Assembly: GCF_022026395.1 (NCBI RefSeq)
Contig: NZ_CP041767.1
Span: 1,437,501 to 1,501,500 of the forward strand
From: Brevibacillus brevis
GTDB taxonomy: Bacteria > Bacillota > Bacilli > Brevibacillales > Brevibacillaceae
Length of the DNA stretch: 64,000 bases
Direction: 5' to 3'
In this document: positions 17,802-26,908 of the stretch, in pieces
How the letters are laid out: each line of letters begins with the position of its first letter
Position numbering within the stretch: the stretch's first letter is position 1
Notes under the pieces: model-generated
The model's input: the letters and a program-made list of their open reading frames with translations, nothing else
What the model was told of the DNA's origin: nothing
The model's database searches: none
Program-made: the position numbers and the translations under genes

Positions 17802-18734
17802 GTGGAATCTATCAGTGAGTTTATGCAAGAGCTCGCCAAACGAACACCGCGTCAGCTGCTGACACCGGATCAGCAGTTAGATAAAATGTTCCGTTCGTCA
17901 GCGTATTTAAAAGCATTTCAACAAGAGCATCCCGCATTGACCAGAGACGATTACCTTCGCTCGCTCTCCAACATCTATACGGCAGTCAAGGAGCAGTATT
18001 GGTGTGAACGTTGTCCGGGTCTTGGCGAATGCCCGAATCTGGTCAAGGGGCATAGCACTCATTTGGAGCTGGCTCATCAGCATATTATCAGCTCGATGAC
18101 GCCCTGCTCCAAGCAACTGTCGTATGAGGAAGAGATTCGCCGCCGTCGACTGATGCGCAGCTACTACGTTTCCGAAGAGACCTTGAACGCGAGCTTTGAG
18201 GGCTTGGTCATTGACTCCGGGAATTTGGCAACCGTAGATGCCGCGATTCAATTCTGTGAAAAAGTCGGAACAGGCGAGCGGGTAAAAGGACTTTATTTGC
18301 ACGGTCCGTTTGGTGTTGGGAAAAGCTACATCATGGGAGCAATCGGTCGCGAGCTCTCAGAGCGCAATGTCGCTTCCTTGCTGGTGTATGTGCCTGACTT
18401 TATCCGGGAGATGAAGGACTCTATCTCGGATCAATCCTATGCGGGCAAGCTGGAGCTGTTAAAAGAAGTACCGGTCCTAATCCTCGATGATATCGGCGCG
18501 GAGAACCTGACGCCATGGGTTCGGGACGAGATTTTGGGGGTTATACTGAATCAGCGGGCAAACAACCATTTACCTACGCTGTTTACTTCCAACTACTCGC
18601 TTACTGAACTGCAAGAGCATTTGTCTATCTCCAACGGAAATCGGATCGAACAAACAAAAGCGGCTCGCATCATGGAGCGAATCCGCCATTTTGTCGATGT
18701 GTATGAAATTTTACGCGAGAACCACCGTTCCTAG
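17802..18734 (+). CDS. dnaI: Primosomal protein DnaI, helicase loader
   Basis: 310 residues. The N-terminal region binds helicase and carries a zinc-like Cys cluster (CERCPGLGEC). The C-terminal AAA+ domain shows Walker A GPFGVGKS (near 167) and Walker B LILDDIGAE, with a sensor region LFTSNYSL. It loads the replicative helicase with DnaB and DnaD. Start is GTG with GAGGG and AAGGAG upstream. Its 3' end overlaps the convergent ydcF-like gene by 24 bp. Confidence 0.95.
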   Translation: MESISEFMQELAKRTPRQLLTPDQQLDKMFRSSAYLKAFQQEHPALTRDDYLRSLSNIYTAVKEQYWCERCPGLGECPNLVKGHSTHLELAHQHIISSMTPCSKQLSYEEEIRRRRLMRSYYVSEETLNASFEGLVIDSGNLATVDAAIQFCEKVGTGERVKGLYLHGPFGVGKSYIMGAIGRELSERNVASLLVYVPDFIREMKDSISDQSYAGKLELLKEVPVLILDDIGAENLTPWVRDEILGVILNQRANNHLPTLFTSNYSLTELQEHLSISNGNRIEQTKAARIMERIRHFVDVYEILRENHRS

Positions 18735-19352
18735 CACGTGTGTCCAGATGCGAGAGAGCTCCCAATGCGTGAGGGCGAGTACTTCTCGCGCCTTATGATA
18801 CGGTCCAAACAGGACGTGTGACGTCGTCCCCACAGGCGAGGCGACAATTCCCAGTGAATCAGCCATGATCATGGCACGGGCCAAGTGGTAGTCGTGGCTG
18901 ATGATCAGGGCGTCTTGAATATGATGTTCCTCCAAGACCTGCTGGCCGTACAGCAGGTTTTCGTATGTGCTGGTAGACTTGCTTTCCAGCAAAATGTCTT
19001 CTTCGGGAATTCCCTTGGCCACCAAGTAATTTTTGCTTACCGCAGCTTCCGTGATCGTTTTGCCTTCACCAAGGCCGCCTGTGACCAGCAGCTTCGATAC
19101 AAAACCCTCTTCATATAGGGTCGCCGCCTGCTCCAGACGTTCGCGCAGACCAGGACTAGGTCCCTCACCCCAGACGGCTGCACCAAGGACAATGCCGACG
19201 GTTGCGTGTCTGGCGTTGGCTTTCTTAATCATTTGTTCGATACGGTACCAGTTGTAGCCCGACCATAGTAGACCGAGCAGCGTGACAATCCCCAACACGA
19301 TCCATATCCTGCGCCAGCAAGGACGCTGTGCGTTTATCGTTCGATTTTTCAT
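18711..19352 (-). CDS. YdcF/DUF218 family membrane protein
   Basis: 213 residues with one N-terminal transmembrane helix (IWIVLGIVTLLGLLWSGY). The DUF218 fold is shown by GIVLGAAVWGEGPSPGLRER, LLVTGGLGEGKTITEA, and DALIISHDYHLARAMIMA. Members such as SanA and YdcF affect envelope integrity or vancomycin tolerance by an unknown mechanism. The ATG at 19352 has GAGGGAGA upstream; longer in-frame starts lack one. It occupies the position usually held by thrS after dnaI. Confidence 0.82.
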   Translation of the reverse strand: MKNRTINAQRPCWRRIWIVLGIVTLLGLLWSGYNWYRIEQMIKKANARHATVGIVLGAAVWGEGPSPGLRERLEQAATLYEEGFVSKLLVTGGLGEGKTITEAAVSKNYLVAKGIPEEDILLESKSTSTYENLLYGQQVLEEHHIQDALIISHDYHLARAMIMADSLGIVASPVGTTSHVLFGPYHKAREVLALTHWELSRIWTHVLGTVVLA

Positions 19353-19532
19353 TTTTCGATATCTCCCTCGTAGTCTCTCTTTATTTAGACGTTTGAAATG
19401 AGGTCTAGTTACAAAGTTTGACATATGCCTGACACGAAAAACTAGTAAATTGTTTCTTGCTCTTTGCCGATATAGTAATGGTGGAATGGTTTCGAAGAAC
19501 AGCAAATTTCATACTTGCGAGGGAGGCTAGCA

Positions 19533-22124
19533 ATGTTCTGGAAAAAAACGATGCTCTTGTTTCTGGCCGTCTTTCTATTAGTGGGGACTGGAAACGCAGG
19601 GGTAGGATTGGCTGCCGATGAAATCAGCCGACTCGTTCTGTCCAAGAACGAGGTAACACTGGAAAATGGAGATTCTACTAACCTGACGGCTACCGCTATT
19701 TATGTGAGCGGAAAAACGGAAGACGTCACCGTCAAGACAGAATGGACGACACAGGACGCGAATATCGCTACTGTTTATGCCGGACAGATTACAGCCAAAT
19801 CGGTAGGGAAATCTACCATTACAGCTACTTACATGGGTAAGCCTGTCGTAGTGGGTGTGACTGTAACCAAAAAGGTAAAGGCACTGACAACAGAAGATCA
19901 AACGTTGAACGTGAGAATTGGCAGCACGGAAAATGTAAAGCTGACAGCAGTATACAGCGATGGGACAACAGAAGACGTAACGACTAAAGCAGACTGGTCC
20001 ATCGATAATCCTGCGATTGCGACTGTAGTAAATGGAGCAATCAAAGGTCTGAATTCAGGATCTGGTACAGTGACAGCAAAATTCGGCAGCCAGACGACGA
20101 CTATCTCTGTCAATGTAGAGATTGCACACAGACTGGAGCCTAGCAAAAACCAGGTTTCACTCTTGCTGAACGGCGAAGAAAAAATCAAGCTCAAAGCCAT
20201 TTTCCCGGATGGAAGTGTAACGGAAGACGTCTCCGACAAGGCTGAATGGTCTTCAGACAATACCGCAGTAGCCGATGCGCTAAAAGGTACGATCAAGGCT
20301 TATGGCGCAGGCACAGCAACCATTACGGCGAAGTATGGAACAAAAACAGCGACGATCAAAGTCGATGTGGATACAACGCAAAAGCTGGAACTCAACAAGC
20401 AAAACATTTTCATGAATGTAGGCAAGGAAGAAGACATCGAGCTGAAAGCAACCTATGCCAATAATGGCGGTTCCACAGTAGTGAACGATAAAGCCGAATG
20501 GTCCTCAGATCGCGAGGATGTTGCTTACTACAGCAACGGAAAAATCCATGCGGTAAAGTCCGGTGAAGCGGTGATTACTGCGAAATACGGAAACAAATCC
20601 GTTCAGGTACGCGTAGATGTAGAAGTACCCCGTTCCTTGTATATCAATCCTGCTTTCTTGACGATGAAAAGCGGGACAACGAAAGATGTGGTTGTAAACG
20701 CGTCCTTCGCGAATGGTACAAGTGAAGATGTCACTTCAAAAGTAGAGTGGTCTTCGGATAATGCAGATGTCGTATTTGCAAATGGCAAGACCGTATCCGC
20801 CTACAAGGCTGGAACAGCAAATGTAACGGCAAAATACGGCGGAAAAACAGCGACACTCGTTGTCGATGTAGATGTACCGCAAAACTTGACCGCAGATATC
20901 ACGACAGTAGCAATCCCAGTGGGTGGCGCGAAGCAAGTGACGGTAAAGGCTTCGTATCCAGATGGAAGCTCTGCCGAAGATGTCACACAAAAAGTCGTAT
21001 GGTCATCGAGTGCACCTAATGTAGCAAGCGTGCGTCAAGGCTTGATCACAGGTGTGTCCACAGGTGCAGCGACCGTAACAGCAACATACGGAACACGCAC
21101 AGTGAACATTTCCGTATCGGTTGGCGTCATGCAGACATTGACGGTAGACAAGAAAAAGATCGTGCTTGGCAATGGCAAGTCCGAAACCGTCAAGCTGACA
21201 GCAGCGTACGCAGATGGAACGACTAAGGATGTAACAGATACAGCGACATGGAGCACTGCTTCTGCTGCTGTTGCAGAAGTAATGAACGGAAAGATCACGG
21301 CGACAGGAGCAGGGAAAACGACCGTCACAGGTACCTTTGATGGCAAGTCGGTTTCCATTGCAGTAGAAGTAGACCAAGCGACGAATCTCTCTGTTGATCC
21401 TCGCATGCTGATCTTGAACGTCAATGAATCAAAAGACATCAAGCTGAGCGCAACAAACTCCGCTGGCAATTCGGACAATGTGACCAACGATGCAGAATGG
21501 TCCTCGTCCTCGCTGAAAGTAGCTGATGTGGTAAACGGCCGTGTAACAGGTCTCTCAAACGGACGTGCGACGATTACCGCGAAATACGGCGGTAAATCGA
21601 TCAGCATCCCGGTAGAAGTCGGAATCGTGAGCAAGCTCGAAGCAGACAAGCGCTTTGTATCTACGAAGTCAAACAGCAACGTACAAGTAACCTTGACAGC
21701 TACCTTCTCCGATGGCCGCACCATGGATGTGACCAATCTGGCTGACTGGAAGACGAGCAACTACAAGGTAGCTGACGTAACCAAAGGCCTCGTATCAGGA
21801 CGTGCCTTCGGAAAAGCTACGGTTACAGCTAGGTACAACGACAAGAGCGTGTCCATCCCAGTCGATGTTGATACGTTGAAATACTTGAAGACAGATGTCG
21901 TTCAGCTCGTGATGAGCAAAGGTGAAACAAAGCAAGTGAAAGCCATCGCGACGTACATGGATGGCTCTGACCAAGATGTATCCAAGCCAGCTCTCTGGAC
22001 CACTTCTCGCCTGTTGGTAGCCGATGTAAAAGATGGCATCATCAAGGCGACAGGGTCGGGTAAAGCGACGATTTATGTGCAGTATGGTGGGAAGAAGACA
22101 CCGATTGTGGTGACAGTGAGATAG
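19533..22124 (+). CDS. Secreted protein with ten BIG2 (bacterial Ig-like) repeats
   Basis: 863 residues: a signal peptide (1-28, cleavage after GLAA) and then ten consecutive group 2 Ig-like repeats of about 83 residues, each with a core like AEWSSDN...VADV.NG.I.A...G.ATITAKYGGK. Nothing else follows; the chain ends in the last repeat, with no LPXTG, SLH, or transmembrane anchor. BIG2 repeats make rods in adhesins and surface proteins. GAGGGAGG lies before the ATG at 19533. It is a single-gene unit with its own terminator. The target is unknown. Confidence 0.88.
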   Translation: MFWKKTMLLFLAVFLLVGTGNAGVGLAADEISRLVLSKNEVTLENGDSTNLTATAIYVSGKTEDVTVKTEWTTQDANIATVYAGQITAKSVGKSTITATYMGKPVVVGVTVTKKVKALTTEDQTLNVRIGSTENVKLTAVYSDGTTEDVTTKADWSIDNPAIATVVNGAIKGLNSGSGTVTAKFGSQTTTISVNVEIAHRLEPSKNQVSLLLNGEEKIKLKAIFPDGSVTEDVSDKAEWSSDNTAVADALKGTIKAYGAGTATITAKYGTKTATIKVDVDTTQKLELNKQNIFMNVGKEEDIELKATYANNGGSTVVNDKAEWSSDREDVAYYSNGKIHAVKSGEAVITAKYGNKSVQVRVDVEVPRSLYINPAFLTMKSGTTKDVVVNASFANGTSEDVTSKVEWSSDNADVVFANGKTVSAYKAGTANVTAKYGGKTATLVVDVDVPQNLTADITTVAIPVGGAKQVTVKASYPDGSSAEDVTQKVVWSSSAPNVASVRQGLITGVSTGAATVTATYGTRTVNISVSVGVMQTLTVDKKKIVLGNGKSETVKLTAAYADGTTKDVTDTATWSTASAAVAEVMNGKITATGAGKTTVTGTFDGKSVSIAVEVDQATNLSVDPRMLILNVNESKDIKLSATNSAGNSDNVTNDAEWSSSSLKVADVVNGRVTGLSNGRATITAKYGGKSISIPVEVGIVSKLEADKRFVSTKSNSNVQVTLTATFSDGRTMDVTNLADWKTSNYKVADVTKGLVSGRAFGKATVTARYNDKSVSIPVDVDTLKYLKTDVVQLVMSKGETKQVKAIATYMDGSDQDVSKPALWTTSRLLVADVKDGIIKATGSGKATIYVQYGGKKTPIVVTVR

Positions 22125-22145
22125 TGGGTTGATAGGGGAAAGAGG

Positions 22146-22181
22146 AAAGCCAACCGGGTGGATCGGTTGGCTTTTTTTCTT
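22146..22181 (+). terminator. Terminator of BIG2 gene
   Basis: AAAGCCAACCG pairs with CGGTTGGCTTT, followed by a T-run. Confidence 0.85.
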
Positions 22182-22204
22182 TGATTTTTATCGAGTTTGT
22201 AAAA

Positions 22205-22236
22205 CAAAAAAAGTCACTTTATACAAGTGACTTGTG
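22205..22236 (-). terminator. Terminator of tRNA-Ala transcript
   Basis: Read on the minus strand, AAGTCACTT pairs with AAGTGACTT and runs into TTTTTTT, 13 bases after the tRNA 3' end. Confidence 0.75.
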
Positions 22237-22248
22237 CGTCCTATATTA

Positions 22249-22324
22249 TGGTGGAGCCAAGGGGGATCGAACCCCTGACCTCTTGACTGCCAGTCAAGCA
22301 CTCTCCCAGCTGAGCTATGGCCCC
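22249..22324 (-). tRNA. tRNA-Ala (anticodon GGC)
   Basis: The minus strand folds as a full cloverleaf of 76 bases. The acceptor GGGGCCA pairs with TGGCTCC (one G-U), there is a normal D-arm AGCTCAGCTGGGAGAGT, an anticodon stem-loop TTGACTGGCAGTCAA with GGC, a T-arm AGGGGTTCGATCCCCT, discriminator A and encoded CCA. It borders the AT-rich island on its 5' side. Confidence 0.96.
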
Positions 22325-22503
22325 ATTAATGTTTAAATACTAACATAAGTTGGGTAGATAGTCAATAATAAAATATTTACTAATGGGAATATGGAGTATA
22401 CTGACCAGTACAAACTCTTTTCGTATAATTGGTAGTATATAATCGCATGTCGGGATAGTGATGCATATGGCAGTCCATAAGAGAGTTGCTTGTGTAGTCA
22501 GAA

Positions 22504-22532
22504 TTGACGACGAACGCCGTGTTATATATACC
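22504..22532 (+). promoter_or_regulatory. Candidate promoter of the 21-codon leader unit
   Basis: TTGACG (22504-22509), 17-bp spacer, TATACC (22527-22532). It lies about 40 bp before a small ORF with its own ribosome site. Confidence 0.45.
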
Positions 22533-22573
22533 ATATTTTTGTTCCCTTTGATACAAAGGAGATAATTAACAAA

Positions 22574-22639
22574 ATGTTCACGGACAAATCTTATATTCCC
22601 ATGGTAAGGTTATTTCAAATTCGAAAGCATCGGTCATAA
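22574..22639 (+). CDS. 21-residue ORF, possible leader peptide
   Basis: ATG at 22574 preceded by AAAGGAG (22555-22561); it encodes 21 residues (MFTDKSYIPM... ending RKHRS). The ribosome site is partly hidden in a 6-bp hairpin CCTTTG-ATA-CAAAGG (22545-22559). The stop codon overlaps the first base pairs of a strong terminator hairpin. Promoter, short ORF and terminator upstream of the helicase gene look like an attenuation leader, but a stand-alone small protein or a gene remnant is equally possible. I do not recognise the peptide. Confidence 0.4.
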   Translation: MFTDKSYIPMVRLFQIRKHRS

Positions 22640-22678
22640 GAAGGTCCTTAGGGAGAGATCCCGAGGACCTTCTTTGTC
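22638..22678 (+). terminator. Strong terminator or attenuator before helicase gene
   Basis: AAGAAGGTCCT (22638-22648) pairs with AGGACCTTCTT (22664-22674), with an inner stem GGGA/TCCC. A short T-rich tract (TTTGTCT) follows. Confidence 0.7.
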
Positions 22679-22794
22679 TGTACTTGGAATTTATTCTAAA
22701 TAACTCAAATGGAGGTGAAGGATTTTTCCAATAATTGTCGAAAATTGTATTTTCCTAAGCTTTTACCATGGAAATATTGAAGGAGAATACATTT

Positions 22795-25497
22795 ATGAAA
22801 ATTGATTCGGATATATTAGTTATAAGTCGGAGTATATGTAATAATATCGCTAGGTTTGCTGCCACTGAAAGAGGACTATTGTCTCAAAATATTTTATCAC
22901 AGCTCAGAAACTTCGTTGAATCAATTGCGGTAAAAATATATGGATCCGGAAACGATATTGATCTCACTTATAACTCTATTACGAAAGCTTTAGAACATAT
23001 AAAAACAAAAGGAAGCTATCGATTTTTAAGTAAATTTCACGAATTACTACAAATTTCGGCCTCACACTATACTCTTGATGAGGGAAAGTCAGAAAGACTC
23101 ATGTTAAAGTACTACGAGTACTTGCTAAAAATAAAGGTATTTTTAAAAAATACATATAATTTAGATGTACTAGATAATATCGATGCTTTCCCTCTTGACA
23201 CTGACTCTAATCTATCGGAATACTATGAAAAAATTGCTGCTAGAATAAATCAATCTCAATCAAGTAAAACCAGAAGTTCTTATAACGATAGGTACTATAT
23301 ACAAAAGGTTAAACCGATTTTTGTTAATCATTATATATACTATGAGGTAACTTTCACTGTTGCTAATGATAAGGCTAGCAAATTTGATAGAGTAATAGCG
23401 TTTACTAAGCTGGAAATTTCACATAATTATGCTGTCAAACTTTCGGTAAGAAATGAAACCATTGACATAATGGGAAAGATAATGCCTATTCAGATTATTG
23501 ATGGATGGGAAGTGTCGATACGTCCATGCGAACTTAATAGGTTTGCTCAAATAGTTGGGGAGCGTCGTATTAATGGTGGATCGACAGAATATCGTGAATT
23601 AATGCGATTCTTGACGGAAACGGGTATGAGTTTAGTTGACTTGATAGATTCTTCTGATGACTACTTCTTATATGTAAAAAATCAAATATTTAGAAGTGTA
23701 ACGGATTTTCGTTTTTTTGATGCTTTAGAGAAAAGTCGTGAACTGACATTAGGTAATCGTCCTGGCAGTAATGTAATTAGATATTTGCTTCATAAATTAA
23801 ATAATAAAGTTTTAAAGCAGCAGCATTGGAACCAGCCTTGTAAGAATTTATCATATTTGCATTTGAGCTATGGTTGTATTCCGTTTGATGAAATGCCGTT
23901 CAATACATCGCTGAGAAATCACAATCCAAAAATCTTAGATTTGTTTGAGTGTATAAAACCTTCAGGTCGAGAACATGAACTCCTTGCAAGGTTAATTAAA
24001 AACAACACTGAAAGGAATGGAGTATTGTTCACTCCTAAAAAAGATATTGAAGGATTTGATAATATTGACGCTCTTTTGCAGAAGTATAATAACGCTCTAT
24101 ATTACAAACATGCTCATCGAAGATTGGAAAACTATAAAGACCACATTTATATCAATGGTTACGCTGAAGATAGCGTTGAAATTATTAGAAAGCTTAGGGA
24201 AATATCATCATCTGGTATTAATAACTACTTAAATTCAGTTGAATTCTGGTTACAGTCATCTGCTTATAATATAGATTGTGATGAGAAGAAGTCCGCATTG
24301 AAGCAAATGTTTGTAAACTCCCGTGTAGCTTTGATTTATGGTTCTGCGGGAACAGGTAAATCTACATTGATTAACCATGTATCGAATTTCTTCAATGACA
24401 GGAAAAAAATATATTTGGCTAACACAAATCCAGCAGTAGATAATCTTAGACGTAAAGTAACTGCTGCAAATTGCTCGTTTAAGACTATTCGAAAGTTTCT
24501 ATCAACAAAACATACTGATGCTACATGTGATTTGTTGATCATTGATGAATGTAGTACAGTCAGCAATACAGACATGAAGGAAATTCTTGAAAAAGCATCA
24601 TACAAATTATTGATTTTAGTCGGAGACATTCACCAAATTGAATCAATTGTATTTGGAAATTGGTTTAGTATTGCAAAATCATTCATATCTGCAAAATCTG
24701 TCTTTGAATTAACAAAGCCATACCGTACTACAAATCTAGGTCTGCTAAATGTTTGGAACAGAGTACGGAATATAGATATGGCAATTTTAGAGCCATTAGT
24801 AAAAAATAATTATTCTGTGGCTTTGGATGAGTCAATATTTGACAATTCTGAAGAGGATCAAATTATTCTCTGTTTAAATTACGATGGTCTATACGGTATA
24901 AATAATATAAATAGATTTCTACAGGGTAATAACACAAGTCCTTCTATACAGTGGGGGATCAATACTTATAAAGTTAATGACCCTATTCTATTTAATGAAT
25001 CAGAACGATTTGCACCCCTGATTTATAATAATTTGAAAGGGAAAATTACTGCCATAGATGTCTATGAGGATAAAATTCAATTTGAAATTGAGATCGACAA
25101 GGTAATTAACGAATTAGATGCTGAAAACTACGATTTTCAGTTTATCGGCACTTCCCAAAGTGGAAATTCTATCATTAGATTTTTCGTTAATAAATTTAGG
25201 AGCACTGATGAGGAAGATGATGATCTGACATCAGAAGCAGTCATTCCATTTCAAGTTGCATATGCTGTTTCTATTCATAAGGCACAGGGCTTGGAGTATA
25301 ACTCTGTAAAAATTGTTATTACAAATGAGATCGAAGAACTCATTACTCATAACATTTTCTACACATCAATCACGCGCGCAAAAGAGAATCTGAAGATTTA
25401 TTGGACACCTGAAACAGAGCATATTGTATTAAGTAGCTTAGAATTAAAAAATGGGAAAAAAGATGTTGCGCTATTAACATCAAAATTTAGTTTGTAG
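22795..25497 (+). CDS. Large SF1 (RecD/UvrD-like) helicase with novel N-terminal half
   Basis: About 900 residues. The C-terminal 400 are an SF1 helicase: Walker A GSAGTGKST (near 516), Walker B LLIIDECSTV (near 580), motif III LVGDIHQIES (near 608), motif IV-like KPYRTT, and the UvrD_C_2 part SIHKAQGLEYNSVKIVI with TSITRAKENLKIYW near the end. The first ~500 residues match nothing I recognise; helical segments and two basic patches are visible. AAGGAG precedes the ATG at 22795. The gene is markedly AT-rich, unlike its flanks, suggesting transfer. With the GHKL-methylase unit 1.4 kb downstream it suggests phage defence or mobile-element maintenance; not proven. Confidence 0.75.
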   Translation: MKIDSDILVISRSICNNIARFAATERGLLSQNILSQLRNFVESIAVKIYGSGNDIDLTYNSITKALEHIKTKGSYRFLSKFHELLQISASHYTLDEGKSERLMLKYYEYLLKIKVFLKNTYNLDVLDNIDAFPLDTDSNLSEYYEKIAARINQSQSSKTRSSYNDRYYIQKVKPIFVNHYIYYEVTFTVANDKASKFDRVIAFTKLEISHNYAVKLSVRNETIDIMGKIMPIQIIDGWEVSIRPCELNRFAQIVGERRINGGSTEYRELMRFLTETGMSLVDLIDSSDDYFLYVKNQIFRSVTDFRFFDALEKSRELTLGNRPGSNVIRYLLHKLNNKVLKQQHWNQPCKNLSYLHLSYGCIPFDEMPFNTSLRNHNPKILDLFECIKPSGREHELLARLIKNNTERNGVLFTPKKDIEGFDNIDALLQKYNNALYYKHAHRRLENYKDHIYINGYAEDSVEIIRKLREISSSGINNYLNSVEFWLQSSAYNIDCDEKKSALKQMFVNSRVALIYGSAGTGKSTLINHVSNFFNDRKKIYLANTNPAVDNLRRKVTAANCSFKTIRKFLSTKHTDATCDLLIIDECSTVSNTDMKEILEKASYKLLILVGDIHQIESIVFGNWFSIAKSFISAKSVFELTKPYRTTNLGLLNVWNRVRNIDMAILEPLVKNNYSVALDESIFDNSEEDQIILCLNYDGLYGINNINRFLQGNNTSPSIQWGINTYKVNDPILFNESERFAPLIYNNLKGKITAIDVYEDKIQFEIEIDKVINELDAENYDFQFIGTSQSGNSIIRFFVNKFRSTDEEDDDLTSEAVIPFQVAYAVSIHKAQGLEYNSVKIVITNEIEELITHNIFYTSITRAKENLKIYWTPETEHIVLSSLELKNGKKDVALLTSKFSL

Positions 25498-26908
25498 GTG
25501 TTATAGTGTTAATTATTTTGACTGCAGTGAACGAAGGACGGTCAAACTGTAGCGGGCTTCCAGATTGAAATCCACCCGGTCTATATACGGGATATGAAGG
25601 AGATCTTCTAACTGTCCTTGTCTTAGGGGCGATAAAAATATTATGAAAAAACCGTCCTCTACTGGTCACTTAATTTCCAGTATTGACGGCTAATAGCATT
25701 TTACAGCGAAGAAGCAAAAAATGCATATAAAGAATAGTCATCAAACGCCTTAATACAATTAGATTGGCGAATTTCAGCCGTCAAAGGTAATGACATCCCC
25801 CGCGTATGTAAGGATGAAAACATTGCCGTACAACTGCCGCAAAAATTCGTGAGAAGGTCTAGTAAAGAAAAATAATACTAAGATAACTGACTGTAAGATG
25901 ATTGATACTATGCGATATTAAGCGACTATAACAGATGCCGCGGGAATGAGGTTGCTTCCCGCATACAAAGCATATTTTGGTCACACTTTCCGTTTTTGAG
26001 CGTCTTGGAAACCTCGAGCGAAAATAAAACTAACCGCTTGAAATCCTTGTCTTACAAGGTTTTTACAGTTTTTTTCTTATCTCTCACCCCCTATCCTCCA
26101 CCATATTGATTAGATAAAATCAGCAGAAATACCGTTTTTTTCTACTATTCTAATAAGGGTTGATACACTGTGGCGCGTTGAGGACGAGATTCATGCCAAC
26201 GATCCCCCCGTGGAGAAAAGTAAATACCAGAAGCTCCACAATGGAATTTAAATCATATGATATTGACAAAAGCCTGCCGATTGGTAGGCTTTTGTCAATA
26301 TCAGTGCGCCAGGATGGGCTCCCAATACGAGGGTGAGGCGAAATCTGGATACTCTTACTCGATTCAAAGTATACAAACTCTATTTGAGGCTAGGTTATCT
26401 TGTCGATGTCTTAAAGTCCCGGAGACCAGTCTTTTTAATCTTCTTTGTGGTAATCGTTCAAAACATACCTCTCATTAGTTGATAAAAAAAGAAATGCTGA
26501 ACGCTTGTGATCGGCACTTTCATGATAGATTTCTCATGAGAATTACCTATTATGAATAGGTTTCAGGAAAATAATATGGAAACATTATACTTGTGAGTCC
26601 TATTCTCTTTTGGTTATAAGGTCCTGTGTTGAAATGAAGCTAAACGTCATTTTACTTTTCTAATGCAATAAAATTAGGTCTAAAGAATGTGAAATGGCGA
26701 ATTTTGGAGTTTTTTGTCTCCCTAATTGTGGTATAATTGGCAAATGTAATTATTGGATAGTTGACTATTTTGTTTATAGATTGATTAATTTTCTCTTTAT
26801 GTATTTACAAAACGGTCATGATCGTTTTACTGAATGTAAGCGGTCATATCCTGTTTTATGGAAAGCGTCGAGACGTTTTTCACAGAAAAAACGTAGGGGG
26901 TTACTTTT
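25498..26908. other. 1.4-kb gene-poor stretch with coding relics
   Basis: No intact gene is supported. On the plus strand several short frames read like protein but are broken by stops, for example SSNALIQLDWRISAVKGND near 25740-25790 and DTLWRVEDEIHANDPPVEKS near 26165-26220. A weak terminator-like hairpin sits at 26041-26065 and a strong one at 26258-26303. The stretch is AT-rich like its neighbours and seems to be the scar of lost island genes. A TATAAT at 26732-26737 without a good -35 might serve the downstream unit. Confidence 0.5.
26258..26303. repeat. Perfect 18-bp inverted repeat (terminator-like hairpin)
   Basis: Arms 26258-26275 and 26286-26303 (TGATATTGACAAAAGCCT) are exact complements around a 10-base loop. 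The inner part AAAAGCCT/AGGCTTTT is a typical terminator core, but the flanking arms are longer than needed. It lies in DNA with no intact gene. Confidence 0.7.

Noticed and set aside
19616-22120. Internal repeats that could be taken for a DNA tandem array
   Set aside because: The periodicity (about 250 bp) is that of ten diverged BIG2 protein repeats, not a DNA-level array or CRISPR.
26257-26478. 73-residue plus-strand frame beginning in the 18-bp hairpin
   Set aside because: The frame starts inside the palindrome, lacks a ribosome site and resembles no protein.
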